DNA of 25,125 bases. Origin: a bacterium (lineage in GTDB: Bacteria > JAHJDO01). The stretch is from NCBI GenBank assembly GCA_030611945.1, contig JAUWOV010000015.1:1-25125 (forward strand), read 5' to 3'. Both the position numbers and the translations under genes were made by a program. The notes under the pieces were generated by a model. It had not been told where the DNA came from, did no database searches, and saw nothing but the letters and a program-made list of their open reading frames with translations. This document shows positions 1 to 8,279 of the stretch, in pieces. Position 1 is the first letter of the stretch, and every line of letters begins with the position of its first letter.

Positions 1-44
1 CAGAAACAGATTACAAGCACCGTCATCACTATCGCCATATACAT
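1..44 (-). CDS. 5' end of an unidentified gene (partial)
   Basis: The minus strand shows a strong ribosome binding site (AGGAGGG, positions 51-57) about 7 nt before an ATG at 44. The ATG opens a frame reading MYMAIVMTVLVICF to the window edge. The hydrophobic residues suggest a signal anchor or first membrane segment. A second ATG at 48 sits only a few nt from the ribosome binding site and gives a polar peptide, so the start at 44 is preferred. Only 14 residues are visible and no family can be named. The gene points away from ilvD's 3' end in the same direction, so it could be distal in the same transcript unless the palindromes between them terminate transcription. Confidence 0.45.
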   Translation of the reverse strand, partial: MYMAIVMTVLVICF

Positions 45-100
45 ACATCGCCCTCCTCTATTTAGATTTACCCTTACTTAAAATTACTTAAAACCAAAAA

Positions 101-136
101 CACTGGATTCCCCGATCAAGTCGGAGAATGACAGTG
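101..136. repeat. imperfect palindromic repeat element
   Basis: The outer arms CACTG (101-105) and CAGTG (132-136) and the inner arms ATTCCCCGA / TCGGAGAAT form an interrupted inverted repeat around a TCAAG centre. It has the look of the short 'GGATTCC...GAATGACA' intergenic repeats found in many bacterial genomes (from memory, not searched). It abuts the next palindrome and lies outside any plausible gene. Confidence 0.6.
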
Positions 137-185
137 TAGGGGTCGGATTTATCCGACCCGCGGGCTTGATTTATCAAGCCCCTAC
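136..185. repeat. double-hairpin palindromic element downstream of ilvD
   Basis: A 50-bp element is bounded by GTAGGGG and CCCCTAC. It contains two perfect 9-bp hairpins with TT loops: GGGTCGGAT/ATCCGACCC at 140-159 and GGGCTTGAT/ATCAAGCCC at 162-181. The whole element can also fold end to end as a cruciform. It begins 16 bp past the ilvD stop codon, where it could stabilise the mRNA 3' end or act as a weak terminator, but no T-run follows it on the minus strand. It looks like a MITE- or REP-type mobile repeat. Confidence 0.75.
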
Positions 186-200
186 AATACGCTTTGAAAT

Positions 201-1865
201 TCATGAACTTTTAAATATTGCTCCGGAACTTGCTGAAGATACCATCTGTGAATATCTATACATATATCCGGATTTTATCTTTGGTTCAGGTTTCTTCCAT
301 TTACTCAATCTGTTTTTAATCTCTTCATCAGTTAGCTTAACATTTAATTCTCTCGCAGGTATATCTATTTCAACAGTATCTCCATCTTTCACTATAGCCA
401 ATGGACCGCCTTCAGCCGCTTCAGGAGATATATGTCCAATAGCTGCCCCGCGCGTGCCGCCTGAAAACCTGCCGTCAGTCAAAAGGGCTACACTATCCGC
501 AAGTCCAATTCCTGCAAGCGCTGCAGTAGGAGAAAGCCCTTCTCTCATTCCAGGACCACCCTTCGGTCCTTCATAACGAAGAACAATAACATCTCCCTTC
601 CTGATTTTTTTATTCATTATAGCTTCCATTGCTTCTTCTTCAGAGCCAAAAACCCTTGCAGGACCTGAATGCTTCATCATATTAGGGCTAACAGCAGACT
701 GCTTAACAACAGCTCCATCAGACGCTAGATTCCCTCTTAGTATTGCAATTCCTCCCTCTTTAGAATAAGGGCTACTTATTGGTCTAATAACTTCTTTGTT
801 TAGAATTTTACATCCTGCAATATTATCAGAAACTTTCTTGGTCGTTACTGTTAAACATTTCTTATTTATTACTCCCAGCTTGCTGATCTCTGCCATTACT
901 GCATGTACTCCACCAGCTTCATCAAGATCTTCAAGGTGATGCTTGCCTGCCGGTGATAATCTGCATAAGTTGGGTGCTTTTTTACTTATCTTATCAAAAA
1001 GACTAAGATCAAATTCTATTCCAGCTTCATTTGCAATAGCCGGCAGATGAAGGACTGTATTAGTTGAACTGCCAAGCGCCATTTCCACAGCTATCGCATT
1101 TTTAAAAGCGTCAAGTGTCGCAATATCCCTTGGCTTAATATTCTTCTTTATGATATCAATTATTTTCTCGCCAGCTTCTTTGGCAAGTCTTATTCTTCTG
1201 GCATCAATAGCAGGTATTGTGCCGTTTCCCGGCAACCCCAAACCTAACGCTTCGCTAAGACAGTTCATTGAATTTGCAGTAAACATGCCGGCGCAGGAAC
1301 CACATCCAGGACATGCCTTCTCTTCTATTTCGAGAAGCTCTTTTTCTTTCATCTTGCCGCCTGCCACAGCTCCAACCGCCTCAAAGACACTTATTAAATC
1401 TATTGCCTCTTTTCCAATTTTACCAGCCATCATAGGTCCACCGCTTATTGTGATTGCTGGAATATTTACTCTGAGCGCTGCCATAAGCATACCGGGAACG
1501 ATCTTGTCACAATTCGGAACAAGCACAAGCCCGTCAAAAGGATGCGCTCTTGCCATAACTTCTATGGAGTCCGCAATTAGTTCTCTTGAACCAAGAGAAT
1601 ATTTCATGCCTTCATGATTCATTGCAAGACCGTCACATACGCCAATCACACCAAACTCCATAGGCGTTCCGCCAGCCATATAAATCCCAGCCTTAACCGC
1701 TTTAACTATTTGATTAAGATGGATATGTCCGGGAATGATCTCATTAAATGAATTTGCTATCCCTATAATAGGTCTTGAAAGCTCTCTGTCGCTGTAGCCG
1801 CTGGCTTTCAAAAGAGAGCGATGAGGAGCTCTTGAGATTCCCTTTTTCATCAAATCACTACGCAT
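201..1865 (-). CDS. ilvD: dihydroxy-acid dehydratase
   Basis: A 554-residue protein matching the usual length of IlvD, which dehydrates 2,3-dihydroxy acids to 2-oxo acids in cytoplasmic isoleucine, valine and pantothenate precursor synthesis. Visible family motifs are [16 protein letters not shown] near residue 33, the NCDK cysteine near residue 118 ([13 protein letters not shown]) and the [17 protein letters not shown] segment near 185; these cysteines bind the iron-sulfur cluster. The C-terminal [23 protein letters not shown] motif region is intact. The ATG at 1865 is preceded by AGAGG. Only 28 nt separate the start codon from the 3' end of tRNA-Asp, leaving no room for a separate promoter, so expression from the tRNA transcript is inferred. 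Confidence 0.97.
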   Translation of the reverse strand: MRSDLMKKGISRAPHRSLLKASGYSDRELSRPIIGIANSFNEIIPGHIHLNQIVKAVKAGIYMAGGTPMEFGVIGVCDGLAMNHEGMKYSLGSRELIADSIEVMARAHPFDGLVLVPNCDKIVPGMLMAALRVNIPAITISGGPMMAGKIGKEAIDLISVFEAVGAVAGGKMKEKELLEIEEKACPGCGSCAGMFTANSMNCLSEALGLGLPGNGTIPAIDARRIRLAKEAGEKIIDIIKKNIKPRDIATLDAFKNAIAVEMALGSSTNTVLHLPAIANEAGIEFDLSLFDKISKKAPNLCRLSPAGKHHLEDLDEAGGVHAVMAEISKLGVINKKCLTVTTKKVSDNIAGCKILNKEVIRPISSPYSKEGGIAILRGNLASDGAVVKQSAVSPNMMKHSGPARVFGSEEEAMEAIMNKKIRKGDVIVLRYEGPKGGPGMREGLSPTAALAGIGLADSVALLTDGRFSGGTRGAAIGHISPEAAEGGPLAIVKDGDTVEIDIPARELNVKLTDEEIKNRLSKWKKPEPKIKSGYMYRYSQMVSSASSGAIFKSS

Positions 1866-1893
1866 TCCTATGCCTCTGTAATTTTTAATCCGG

Positions 1894-1967
1894 CGGGAGC
1901 GACGGGACTCGAACCCGCAACACCCAGATCGACAATCTGGTACTCTAACCAGTTGAGCTACGCCCCC
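1894..1967 (-). tRNA. tRNA-Asp(GTC)
   Basis: A 74-nt minus-strand cloverleaf. The acceptor stem GGGGGCG pairs with CGCTCCC (one G-T pair). The D stem is GCTC/GAGT. The anticodon stem CCAGA/TCTGG holds the loop TTGTCGA, giving anticodon GTC. The T arm is CGGGT-TCGAGT-CCCG. The discriminator base is G and CCA is not fully encoded (CCG follows). It lies between tRNA-Val and ilvD, all on the same strand. Confidence 0.95.
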
Positions 1968-1992
1968 TTAGAAAAGCTACAATCATCTCCGG

Positions 1993-2066
1993 TGGGCGAT
2001 ACTGGGTTTGAACCAGTGACATCCTGCTTGTAAGGCAGGCGCTCTCCCAGACTGAGCTAACCGCCC
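1993..2066 (-). tRNA. tRNA-Val(TAC)
   Basis: A 74-nt minus-strand cloverleaf. The acceptor stem is GGGCGGT/ATCGCCC and the D stem GCTC/GAGC. The anticodon stem CCTGC/GCAGG holds the loop CTTACAA, giving anticodon TAC. The T arm is ACTGG-TTCAAAC-CCAGT and the discriminator is A. Its 3' part is the same as that of the second valine tRNA at 16966-17037. It is transcribed toward tRNA-Asp and the valine-biosynthesis gene ilvD. Confidence 0.95.
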
Positions 2067-2075
2067 GAAAAGGCT

Positions 2076-2104
2076 AGTATATAAAAAGCTAATATGCTTA
2101 GCAA
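2076..2104 (-). promoter_or_regulatory. candidate sigma70-type promoter of tRNA-Val/tRNA-Asp/ilvD
   Basis: On the minus strand, TTGCTA (2099-2104) and TATACT (2076-2081) are separated by 17 bp, about 10 nt before tRNA-Val. The -10 matches consensus at 5 of 6 positions and the -35 at 4 of 6. It is the only convincing promoter upstream of the two tRNAs and ilvD. Confidence 0.5.
2083..2102 (-). terminator. weak hairpin plus T-run after asnB
   Basis: Read on the minus strand, GCTAA-GCATA-TTAGC is followed by TTTTT, a short intrinsic-terminator shape 22 nt past the asnB stop. The stem has only five pairs, so it is weak. It overlaps the candidate tRNA promoter, so the same bases could close the glycan transcript and start the tRNA transcript. 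Confidence 0.3.
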
Positions 2105-2123
2105 GCAAAAAAACCTCTGAAAG

Positions 2124-4043
2124 CTATGTTTTGTTATCGGGAATTTTATCAATAAACATTTGCTGCCAGAGCTCCAGATTAAGAAGAGCCCAGAGCCTGT
2201 ATCCATGATCATAACGTCCGCTAATGTGTTCATCAATAATTAACTTCAGGTATTTTGTCTGAAAATATCCTCTCTCCAGACAGTGCCTTGAAAGAAGCTC
2301 GTCCCGAAGATAATCCTTAAGCTCATTTCTGAACCAATGACTGATAGGCACTCCAAACCCCATTTTTTTTCGCCTGAGTATCGACGCGGGAATAAGTTTT
2401 GAAAACGCTTTTTTTAGAATATACTTACTGGTAAGCCCTTTTAATTTGAGATTGGACGGAATAGATGCAGCAAACTCCATGAATTTGTGGTCAAGAAAAG
2501 GAGAACGCGCTTCCAGAGAGTTTGCCATTGCGGCTATATCAACCTTCACAAGCAGATCCCCCGGAAGATATGTCATAATATCAACAAAAAGTGTGCCGTC
2601 CAGAAAATCATTGTATTTATTATTGTTATAATAATCTTCCGCATAACCAAATGAGTCAATTCCTTGAACCGCTTCTCTAAAAGACGGAGCGTAAAGCTCT
2701 TCTTTTCTTTCATTGTCAAATATGGATATCCAGCGGATATACCGTCTTTCAGGAGAATAATTCATTGATTCAGCAAATCTTCTGAAACGGCGGAAAATTG
2801 TTTTTTGCTCAGGAGAATAGGGAAGTTTTCTTGCAATGCCGTTAGCCATATTACGCATACACTGCGGAAATTTCTCATAATACTCAGCTAATTTTACAGC
2901 TTTATAGCGCGGATATCCTGCAAAGTTCTCATCCCCTCCGTCTCCATTCAATGCAACCGTTACGTCACGGCTTGTCATTTTTGAAACATAATAAGTAGGA
3001 AGAGCGGACGAATCCGCAAAAGGCTCATTATAATGCCATATGAGCTTAGACAGAATATCAAGAGCGTCCGGCTTTACAATATATTCATGATGATCAGTTT
3101 TAAAATGATTCGCAGTGATCCGCGCGTAGTTAAGTTCGTTGTATTTCTCTTCCTGAAATCCTATTGAAAAAGTTTTGACCGGTTCTCTCATCAATTTACT
3201 CATAACACCAACCACAATACTTGAGTCGAGACCGCCGCTCAAAAAAGCGCCCAAGGGCACATCGCTAACAAGTCTAAGCTTTACAGACTCTTCAAACAAG
3301 TCTCTAATACGCGAGCAATATTCATCCTCTGACATTTTAATCTTATTTACTGCATTTAAACTCCAGTACTGCTCAATTGAAATTTTCCCGTTTTCCCACA
3401 ACAGATAATGAGCAGGAGGCAATTTGAAGATGCCTTTAAAAGCAGTCAGGGGAGAGGGAACGTATTGATAAGTAAGATAATTGTGAATGGCTTCTATGTT
3501 TACTTGTCTGGGAACTTGTTTTACCCGCAGAATTGATTTTATCTCGGAAGCGAAAACCAGTTCCTTGCCAATCTCCGCATAGCACAAAGGCTTCTGCCCT
3601 ATTCTGTCTCTTGCTAAAAGAAGACTCTTCTTTGCGTCATCCCACACAGCAAGAGCAAACATACCACGCAGAAATTGTAAACATTCAGCACCATATTCCT
3701 CATATAAATGAACAATAACCTCAGCGTCGCTGTGTGTATAAAAGCAATGCCCTTTAGCTTCTAAATCTTTTCTTAGTTCACGGAAATTATAAATCTCTCC
3801 GTTACACACAATCCATACTGTTCTCTCTTCATTATGAATCGGCTGATGTCCTGTATCCAGATCAATAATGGCAAGCCGCCTTATACCAAGCCCTATATTC
3901 TTTCTGCCATCTTTTCCCCACCCAAGATATATTCCCTCATCATCAGGTCCCCTATGTTTTAGCACAGAGCACATGTTTCGTATTATTTCTTCTTTAATAT
4001 TGCTTTCAGACCTTGTATTTAAAATTCCACAAATTCCGCACAT
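2124..4043 (-). CDS. asnB: asparagine synthase-type glutamine amidotransferase
   Basis: A 639-residue protein with the AsnB architecture. An N-terminal Ntn glutaminase domain starts MCGICGI, with Cys2 as the nucleophile after Met removal. The C-terminal ATP-pyrophosphatase domain carries the LSGGLDSS loop near residue 268. The family makes asparagine from aspartate, ATP and glutamine in the cytoplasm. Paralogues in polysaccharide loci amidate sugar carboxyl groups or other acceptors. Because it sits at the distal end of a same-strand glycan run, a role in modifying the glycan is possible but cannot be told from sequence; true asparagine synthesis is equally possible. The ATG at 4043 is preceded at 7-nt spacing by GGGGTGAG, which belongs to a repeat element. 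Confidence 0.93.
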   Translation of the reverse strand: MCGICGILNTRSESNIKEEIIRNMCSVLKHRGPDDEGIYLGWGKDGRKNIGLGIRRLAIIDLDTGHQPIHNEERTVWIVCNGEIYNFRELRKDLEAKGHCFYTHSDAEVIVHLYEEYGAECLQFLRGMFALAVWDDAKKSLLLARDRIGQKPLCYAEIGKELVFASEIKSILRVKQVPRQVNIEAIHNYLTYQYVPSPLTAFKGIFKLPPAHYLLWENGKISIEQYWSLNAVNKIKMSEDEYCSRIRDLFEESVKLRLVSDVPLGAFLSGGLDSSIVVGVMSKLMREPVKTFSIGFQEEKYNELNYARITANHFKTDHHEYIVKPDALDILSKLIWHYNEPFADSSALPTYYVSKMTSRDVTVALNGDGGDENFAGYPRYKAVKLAEYYEKFPQCMRNMANGIARKLPYSPEQKTIFRRFRRFAESMNYSPERRYIRWISIFDNERKEELYAPSFREAVQGIDSFGYAEDYYNNNKYNDFLDGTLFVDIMTYLPGDLLVKVDIAAMANSLEARSPFLDHKFMEFAASIPSNLKLKGLTSKYILKKAFSKLIPASILRRKKMGFGVPISHWFRNELKDYLRDELLSRHCLERGYFQTKYLKLIIDEHISGRYDHGYRLWALLNLELWQQMFIDKIPDNKT

Positions 4044-4050
4044 AAATTAA

Positions 4051-4081
4051 ACTCACCCCGACCCTCTCTTGACAGAGAGGG
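4051..4081. repeat. short palindromic repeat supplying the asnB ribosome binding site
   Basis: The sequence CTCACCCCGACC is followed by a perfect 8-bp inverted repeat, CCCTCTCT-TGAC-AGAGAGGG, at 4062-4081. It resembles the 'CTCACCCC...CCCTCTC' intergenic repeats common in bacterial genomes (recollection only). In the minus-strand mRNA it forms a hairpin followed by GGGGTGAG, 7 nt before the asnB start. Confidence 0.65.
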
Positions 4082-4115
4082 AAAATGGAAATTCCTATAC
4101 TATTAAATTATGTTC

Positions 4116-5990
4116 TTATATTTTTTTAAACACGAATTGATTACATCCTATTGACTTTGTTTTAATACTATTAGTAAGAGTAAAACCCCTCTTTTTCAAA
4201 AAAGAAACAATCTCATCAAACTTCGCATATTCATAAGGAAACCCACCAGCCCAATCAACTGCGTCATGATAGATTGACATACTGCGCTTTTCCCGAAGAG
4301 GATGTTTTAACTTCATTAATCTTGCTAAAACTCGTGGAAGAAAAATAGAGAGCACCGTTATCTTTTGGATAATCTTTTCTCTCTTATTGTAAAACCGCTT
4401 AAATCCAAGCCAAAACCCGGATGACCAATGACGATTATAAATTGCCAAAGCAAATAAGCCTTCTTTCTTCACCAGCTTAGCGCTATTGTCTATGGCTTTC
4501 CACATATCGACCGTATGATGAAGCACTCCCCACGCATAAACAATATCTGCCTTCCCAAGATTATTGAGAAAATCCTTGTCTAATATTGACCCCTGCAATA
4601 TGGACCAGCGTTTTGCATTATTTCTACGTTTAATTATGCTGCAGGCTTTCACGCTCTTGGGATCACTATCTAAACTTATTACTTCCTGCGCATCCATATC
4701 CATAGCAGCCAAAGAAAAAATCCCACTTCCGCACCCAATATCTATGAAGGACTTCCCTTTTAAACTTTTTACTCCCAGCAATTCCTGCAAAGAAAGCCTG
4801 ACTTCTCTTAGGTTATCTTTATTAAAAGTCTTAATGTACCTCAACCAGTTCTCTCCAAACGAAAAAGGTGCGGATTTTTCATGAAAGAGGCGTTCGTAAA
4901 TTTGCTCTGTTTTTTCTACTGTGAAATTAATATCAAAATATTGCTCCACTCGTCTTCTTCCTGCAAGCCCCATTCTTCTTGCTTCTTTCTTATTTTTCAA
5001 TAATCTAATAATGCCATCTGCTAATGCCTCTGGATTTCCCACAGGCACAAGTATGCCAGTCTTGCCATTAACAACCACCTGAGTGTTGCTTTCTATATTC
5101 GTAGTCACTACAGGTTTAGCCATTGCCATTCCTTCTAAAAGCACATTGGATAGTCCTTCGGATAATGATGGAATTACCAGGATATCTATAACAGAGAGGA
5201 TTTCTACCAGATATTGATAATAACCCACAAATAATACCTCATTAGAAATGCCCAATTCATTAATCATCTTTTCTAATTTATCTCGTAGCGGTCCATCTCC
5301 GATGATAAGAAATTTCGCCGAGCTAGATTGGAGAACCTGTTCCACCGATTCCAGAAAATATTCAAGCCCTTTACCCTTTACAAGGCGGCTAACTACTCCG
5401 ATTACCGGCAAAGAATTCTCTATATCAAGCAATTCTTTTTGCTTCTTTGCATTTATCATTTGAGGATTAAATTTTTGTGTATCCACTCCATTAGAAATGG
5501 CAATAACTTTATCTGAGATAATTTTCTCTTCTTTTATATGAGAACTCCTTACTGATTCACTGTTGGCAATAATAACATCACTACATCCGGACAATATTCT
5601 ATCAATCAATCTTTGGATACGTCCTTTCCAAGGGGTTACTAGACAGCGTTCTGCAGAAATAACAACTGAAACATTAACAAATTTTGCCGCTATTCTACCC
5701 CATGTATTGGAAGTAAACATCCATGTATGAACTAAATCTATTTTCTTCCGCCTGATTAAGCAAATTAATCTAAAAATAACAGTAAAATCAAACTTAAATT
5801 TTTTATAGAGAATATAATATTCAATACCAAGCCTTTTCAAGTCATCCTCCAGAGGTCCCCCTCGTGTTATACAACAAACTGTAATATTGTATTTGTTCTT
5901 ATCTAGCCTTTTCACCAGCTCTACAAGCTGTCTTTCCGCTCCGCCAATATCCAGAGTCGCGATGATTTGGAGAATGTTAGTTTTACTCAT
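4116..5990 (-). CDS. glycosyltransferase (GT4) - class I methyltransferase fusion
   Basis: A 624-residue two-domain protein. Residues about 1-375 are a GT-B fold, group 1 (GT4) glycosyltransferase: the N-terminal donor/acceptor motif IIATLDIGGAERQ, VSRLVKGKG near 205, and the C-terminal PSLSEGLSNVLLEGMAMAKPVV motif region that binds the nucleotide sugar. After a short linker (FSFGENWLRYIK, near 385), residues about 400-624 form a SAM-dependent methyltransferase with FIDIGCGSGIFSL (motif I), SLDSDP and an AWGVLHHT motif. Family members of this length are usually single-domain, so this is a true fusion; the reading frame is uninterrupted. It probably transfers a hexose and methylates a sugar on the same growing glycan. 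Which sugar is unknown. Confidence 0.9.
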   Translation of the reverse strand: MSKTNILQIIATLDIGGAERQLVELVKRLDKNKYNITVCCITRGGPLEDDLKRLGIEYYILYKKFKFDFTVIFRLICLIRRKKIDLVHTWMFTSNTWGRIAAKFVNVSVVISAERCLVTPWKGRIQRLIDRILSGCSDVIIANSESVRSSHIKEEKIISDKVIAISNGVDTQKFNPQMINAKKQKELLDIENSLPVIGVVSRLVKGKGLEYFLESVEQVLQSSSAKFLIIGDGPLRDKLEKMINELGISNEVLFVGYYQYLVEILSVIDILVIPSLSEGLSNVLLEGMAMAKPVVTTNIESNTQVVVNGKTGILVPVGNPEALADGIIRLLKNKKEARRMGLAGRRRVEQYFDINFTVEKTEQIYERLFHEKSAPFSFGENWLRYIKTFNKDNLREVRLSLQELLGVKSLKGKSFIDIGCGSGIFSLAAMDMDAQEVISLDSDPKSVKACSIIKRRNNAKRWSILQGSILDKDFLNNLGKADIVYAWGVLHHTVDMWKAIDNSAKLVKKEGLFALAIYNRHWSSGFWLGFKRFYNKREKIIQKITVLSIFLPRVLARLMKLKHPLREKRSMSIYHDAVDWAGGFPYEYAKFDEIVSFLKKRGFTLTNSIKTKSIGCNQFVFKKI

Positions 5991-6006
5991 TTTTAAGTTT
6001 TAATAA

Positions 6007-6939
6007 TTATTTATAGTATGTAGTTAGTCTTCTTTTTGCTAATAACAGATTTCTGGAAAAATTTACTCCAAGAAAGGAAACTAACAGGTTAATATAGCTC
6101 TTAGCATAATAAGGGTAAGCTGTTATTGCCTTTATAAAAAATTTCCGAGCCCTTTTAATATTCCTATCTAAAACATAGTATGTGCCTATAACTCTTAATT
6201 GCTCACTATAAATCTTAGAAAATTTATTGTAGTAAGATTGATGCTTTTCAACAACATAACCTAAATCATGAATCTTGCTCATGTAATCAATAGTTTGAGT
6301 AATGCTTTTTCTGTGAATATAAAACTTAAACAGTGACTCATCAACAAAATCAAAGTTATATATTTGAAGTATTCTTATTCGCATTTCCCAATCCTGACCA
6401 CTCTTAAGATTTTCGTCAAATAAGCCGATTTTATCAAAAACTGATCTTTTATACATCATTCCGCTGCCACTTCCCATATAATCACTTATTAAGATATTCC
6501 TAAAATGGTCTTTATAAAAAGGAATCCTGTGTATATCAAGAGTTTCTCCATTTTCTTCTACTATGATTGAATTACAACCAATGAATTCTAAGTTTGGTTT
6601 TTTGGAACTTTCGGATAGATTGACCTGTCTCTCTAACTTTTCCGGCAGCCATTCATCATCAGAATCAAGAATGGCAATATATTTGCCTTTTGCATTCTTT
6701 ATCCCTGTATTTTTGGGCTTTGCTGCACCTCCAGAATGCTCCCGCCTAATGTATTGTATGTTTTTATATTTCGTCTGAAATTCGTTAACAACTTTTCCGG
6801 TATTATCTGTTGAACCATCATCCACTACAATCAACTCAAAATCCCTGAATGTCTGATTCAATACACTCCCAATTGCCCGAGAAAGCAAATCAGCGCGATT
6901 ATAGGTTGAAATAATTACTGAAATTTTAGGGATTGTCAT
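6007..6939 (-). CDS. family 2 glycosyltransferase
   Basis: A 310-residue GT-A fold enzyme. It opens MTIPKISVIISTYNRADLLSRAI, with VVDDGSTDNT near residue 43 and the metal-binding ILDSDDEW motif near 90. GT2 enzymes transfer a sugar from a nucleotide donor at the inner face of the membrane during glycan assembly. The start at 6939 is preferred over an upstream start at 6990 because the upstream 17 residues are unrelated to the family and lie inside the methyltransferase gene. With this start the gene overlaps the preceding gene by 14 bp, indicating translational coupling. Acceptor and donor cannot be deduced. Confidence 0.9.
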   Translation of the reverse strand: MTIPKISVIISTYNRADLLSRAIGSVLNQTFRDFELIVVDDGSTDNTGKVVNEFQTKYKNIQYIRREHSGGAAKPKNTGIKNAKGKYIAILDSDDEWLPEKLERQVNLSESSKKPNLEFIGCNSIIVEENGETLDIHRIPFYKDHFRNILISDYMGSGSGMMYKRSVFDKIGLFDENLKSGQDWEMRIRILQIYNFDFVDESLFKFYIHRKSITQTIDYMSKIHDLGYVVEKHQSYYNKFSKIYSEQLRVIGTYYVLDRNIKRARKFFIKAITAYPYYAKSYINLLVSFLGVNFSRNLLLAKRRLTTYYK

Positions 6940-7594
6940 GATGTGCTTTTCTAAAAAGAGCCCAGATATTACCGCTCCATAAGCTGTCAATGTCTACATC
7001 TTTGTGTGCGATAATTTTAAATATCGCTCTATAAATCTTGTCTTTAAGACGCAGCGGAGGAAACTCTCTATCTATCTGAATAACCTCCATACCATTCATT
7101 CCGCCTCTTTTAATAAGAAACTCTTCGGCTTCGCGTGCGCTGTAAAACCATTTATGACGATCTTTTTGTGGATGGACCTGCAGATTGTAGAATTTCATTG
7201 GTAGTTTCCTGCGCTCGTAATAGCCATTCATTAGCATGTTCATAAAACCTCTCCATGAATTAGGCATTGAAACAATAAGATGCCTCTTACTCACACGACA
7301 AAGTTCATCAAAAACTTCATGCAGATTATCTATGTGTTCTAGTACATCCAAGCATAAAACACAATCAAAACTGTTTTCATTATAAGGCAGTTTTCCCTTC
7401 TCAATATCTATTTTTATATCTACCGAACCGCTAAGTCCGATACCTACATATTCTGTCCCTTCAGGTAAAAACTTTTTTAATCCGCACTCGTCAGCACCAA
7501 CATCTAGAATTCTTCCCGTAAGTATCTCTTTGTATTTACGCCATACATATTCGGGTTTATCTTTTCGCGATGTATATTTGAAATTGGTAATCAT
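6926..7594 (-). CDS. class I SAM-dependent methyltransferase
   Basis: A 222-residue protein of the Methyltransf_11 type. A degenerate SAM-binding motif I (RILDVGADECGLKKFL, near residue 30) is followed by FDCVLCLDVLEHIDN near 80-93, the typical acidic/aromatic motif of this family. It overlaps the upstream methyltransferase by 4 bp (ATGA) and the downstream GT2 by 14 bp, so the three are translated together. Motif I has acidic residues (ADE) where most paralogues have the GCGxG loop, so cofactor binding may be altered. A sugar O-methyltransferase role is inferred only from context. Confidence 0.82.
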   Translation of the reverse strand: MITNFKYTSRKDKPEYVWRKYKEILTGRILDVGADECGLKKFLPEGTEYVGIGLSGSVDIKIDIEKGKLPYNENSFDCVLCLDVLEHIDNLHEVFDELCRVSKRHLIVSMPNSWRGFMNMLMNGYYERRKLPMKFYNLQVHPQKDRHKWFYSAREAEEFLIKRGGMNGMEVIQIDREFPPLRLKDKIYRAIFKIIAHKDVDIDSLWSGNIWALFRKAHHDNP

Positions 7595-8256
7595 TTGTGT
7601 GCCTCTACAATAAACACTGAACCGAACAACATTCCAAGCATTCTACTCTTAGAGAACCTCTTTTTGCTCAACTTTGGTATCTTAACTATAGAATATATGT
7701 GATAAGGAGACAAGCTCGCTTCGTTTAGCATATATTCAAGCAACTCTAAGCTAAACATAGTGTGATGCTTACATTGATTTAATGCCCTATAAATACCAGA
7801 TTGTGGCGACTTTCCTGTAATAAAAATATAAGTCCTTTTAATTAAATTCATATCATTAGGTACAGTTAGTAGTATTTTTCCCGTAGGTTTTACCACCCTC
7901 CCCATTTCTTTTAGTAAGAATATAGGATCAAATACATGTTCAACAACATCACCTGCCCAAACAACATTAAAATAATTGTCTTCAAATGGAATCCCATCTT
8001 TATCAACATTACATTCTATCGCATTAATGCCTTTCCTCTTTGCCTTTTGAGTGGCTACGGAAGAAAAGTCAATTCCATAAACTTCAAAACTCCGTTTCTT
8101 GAGTTCAAGCGAAATTGTGCCCACGCCACAACCAACATCTAATAGCTTGCCCTTGTCGTGCTTCGGCAGAAGAGAAAACAGGACATTTTCCTCAATGTCT
8201 ATAGGATTGCCGCTTCCAGTAGAATATCTCCAATTTTCACGATCCTGTGGTCTCAT
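7591..8256 (-). CDS. class I SAM-dependent methyltransferase
   Basis: A 221-residue single-domain enzyme. Motif I is LLDVGCGVGTISLEL near residue 38, then VYGIDFSS, and VVWAGDVVEHVFDP near 107. These are the hallmarks of the UbiE/Methyltransf_11 superfamily. The start at 8256 follows GGAGTAAG at good spacing. It ends in an ATGA overlap with the next methyltransferase gene. Several such enzymes in one glycan run suggest successive methylations of different sugar positions; the target is unknown. Confidence 0.88.
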   Translation of the reverse strand: MRPQDRENWRYSTGSGNPIDIEENVLFSLLPKHDKGKLLDVGCGVGTISLELKKRSFEVYGIDFSSVATQKAKRKGINAIECNVDKDGIPFEDNYFNVVWAGDVVEHVFDPIFLLKEMGRVVKPTGKILLTVPNDMNLIKRTYIFITGKSPQSGIYRALNQCKHHTMFSLELLEYMLNEASLSPYHIYSIVKIPKLSKKRFSKSRMLGMLFGSVFIVEAHK

Positions 8257-8279
8257 ATCTTACTCCATTTGAGTGATTT

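Noticed and set aside
101-185. CRISPR-like repeats near the left edge
   Set aside because: The two palindromes differ from each other and no spacer-repeat periodicity is present here or elsewhere in the window.
6940-6990. Longer start for the GT2 gene (17 extra residues)
   Set aside because: The extra residues lie within the upstream methyltransferase gene, do not resemble the GT2 N-terminus, and the ATG at 6939 immediately precedes the conserved ISVIISTYNR block.
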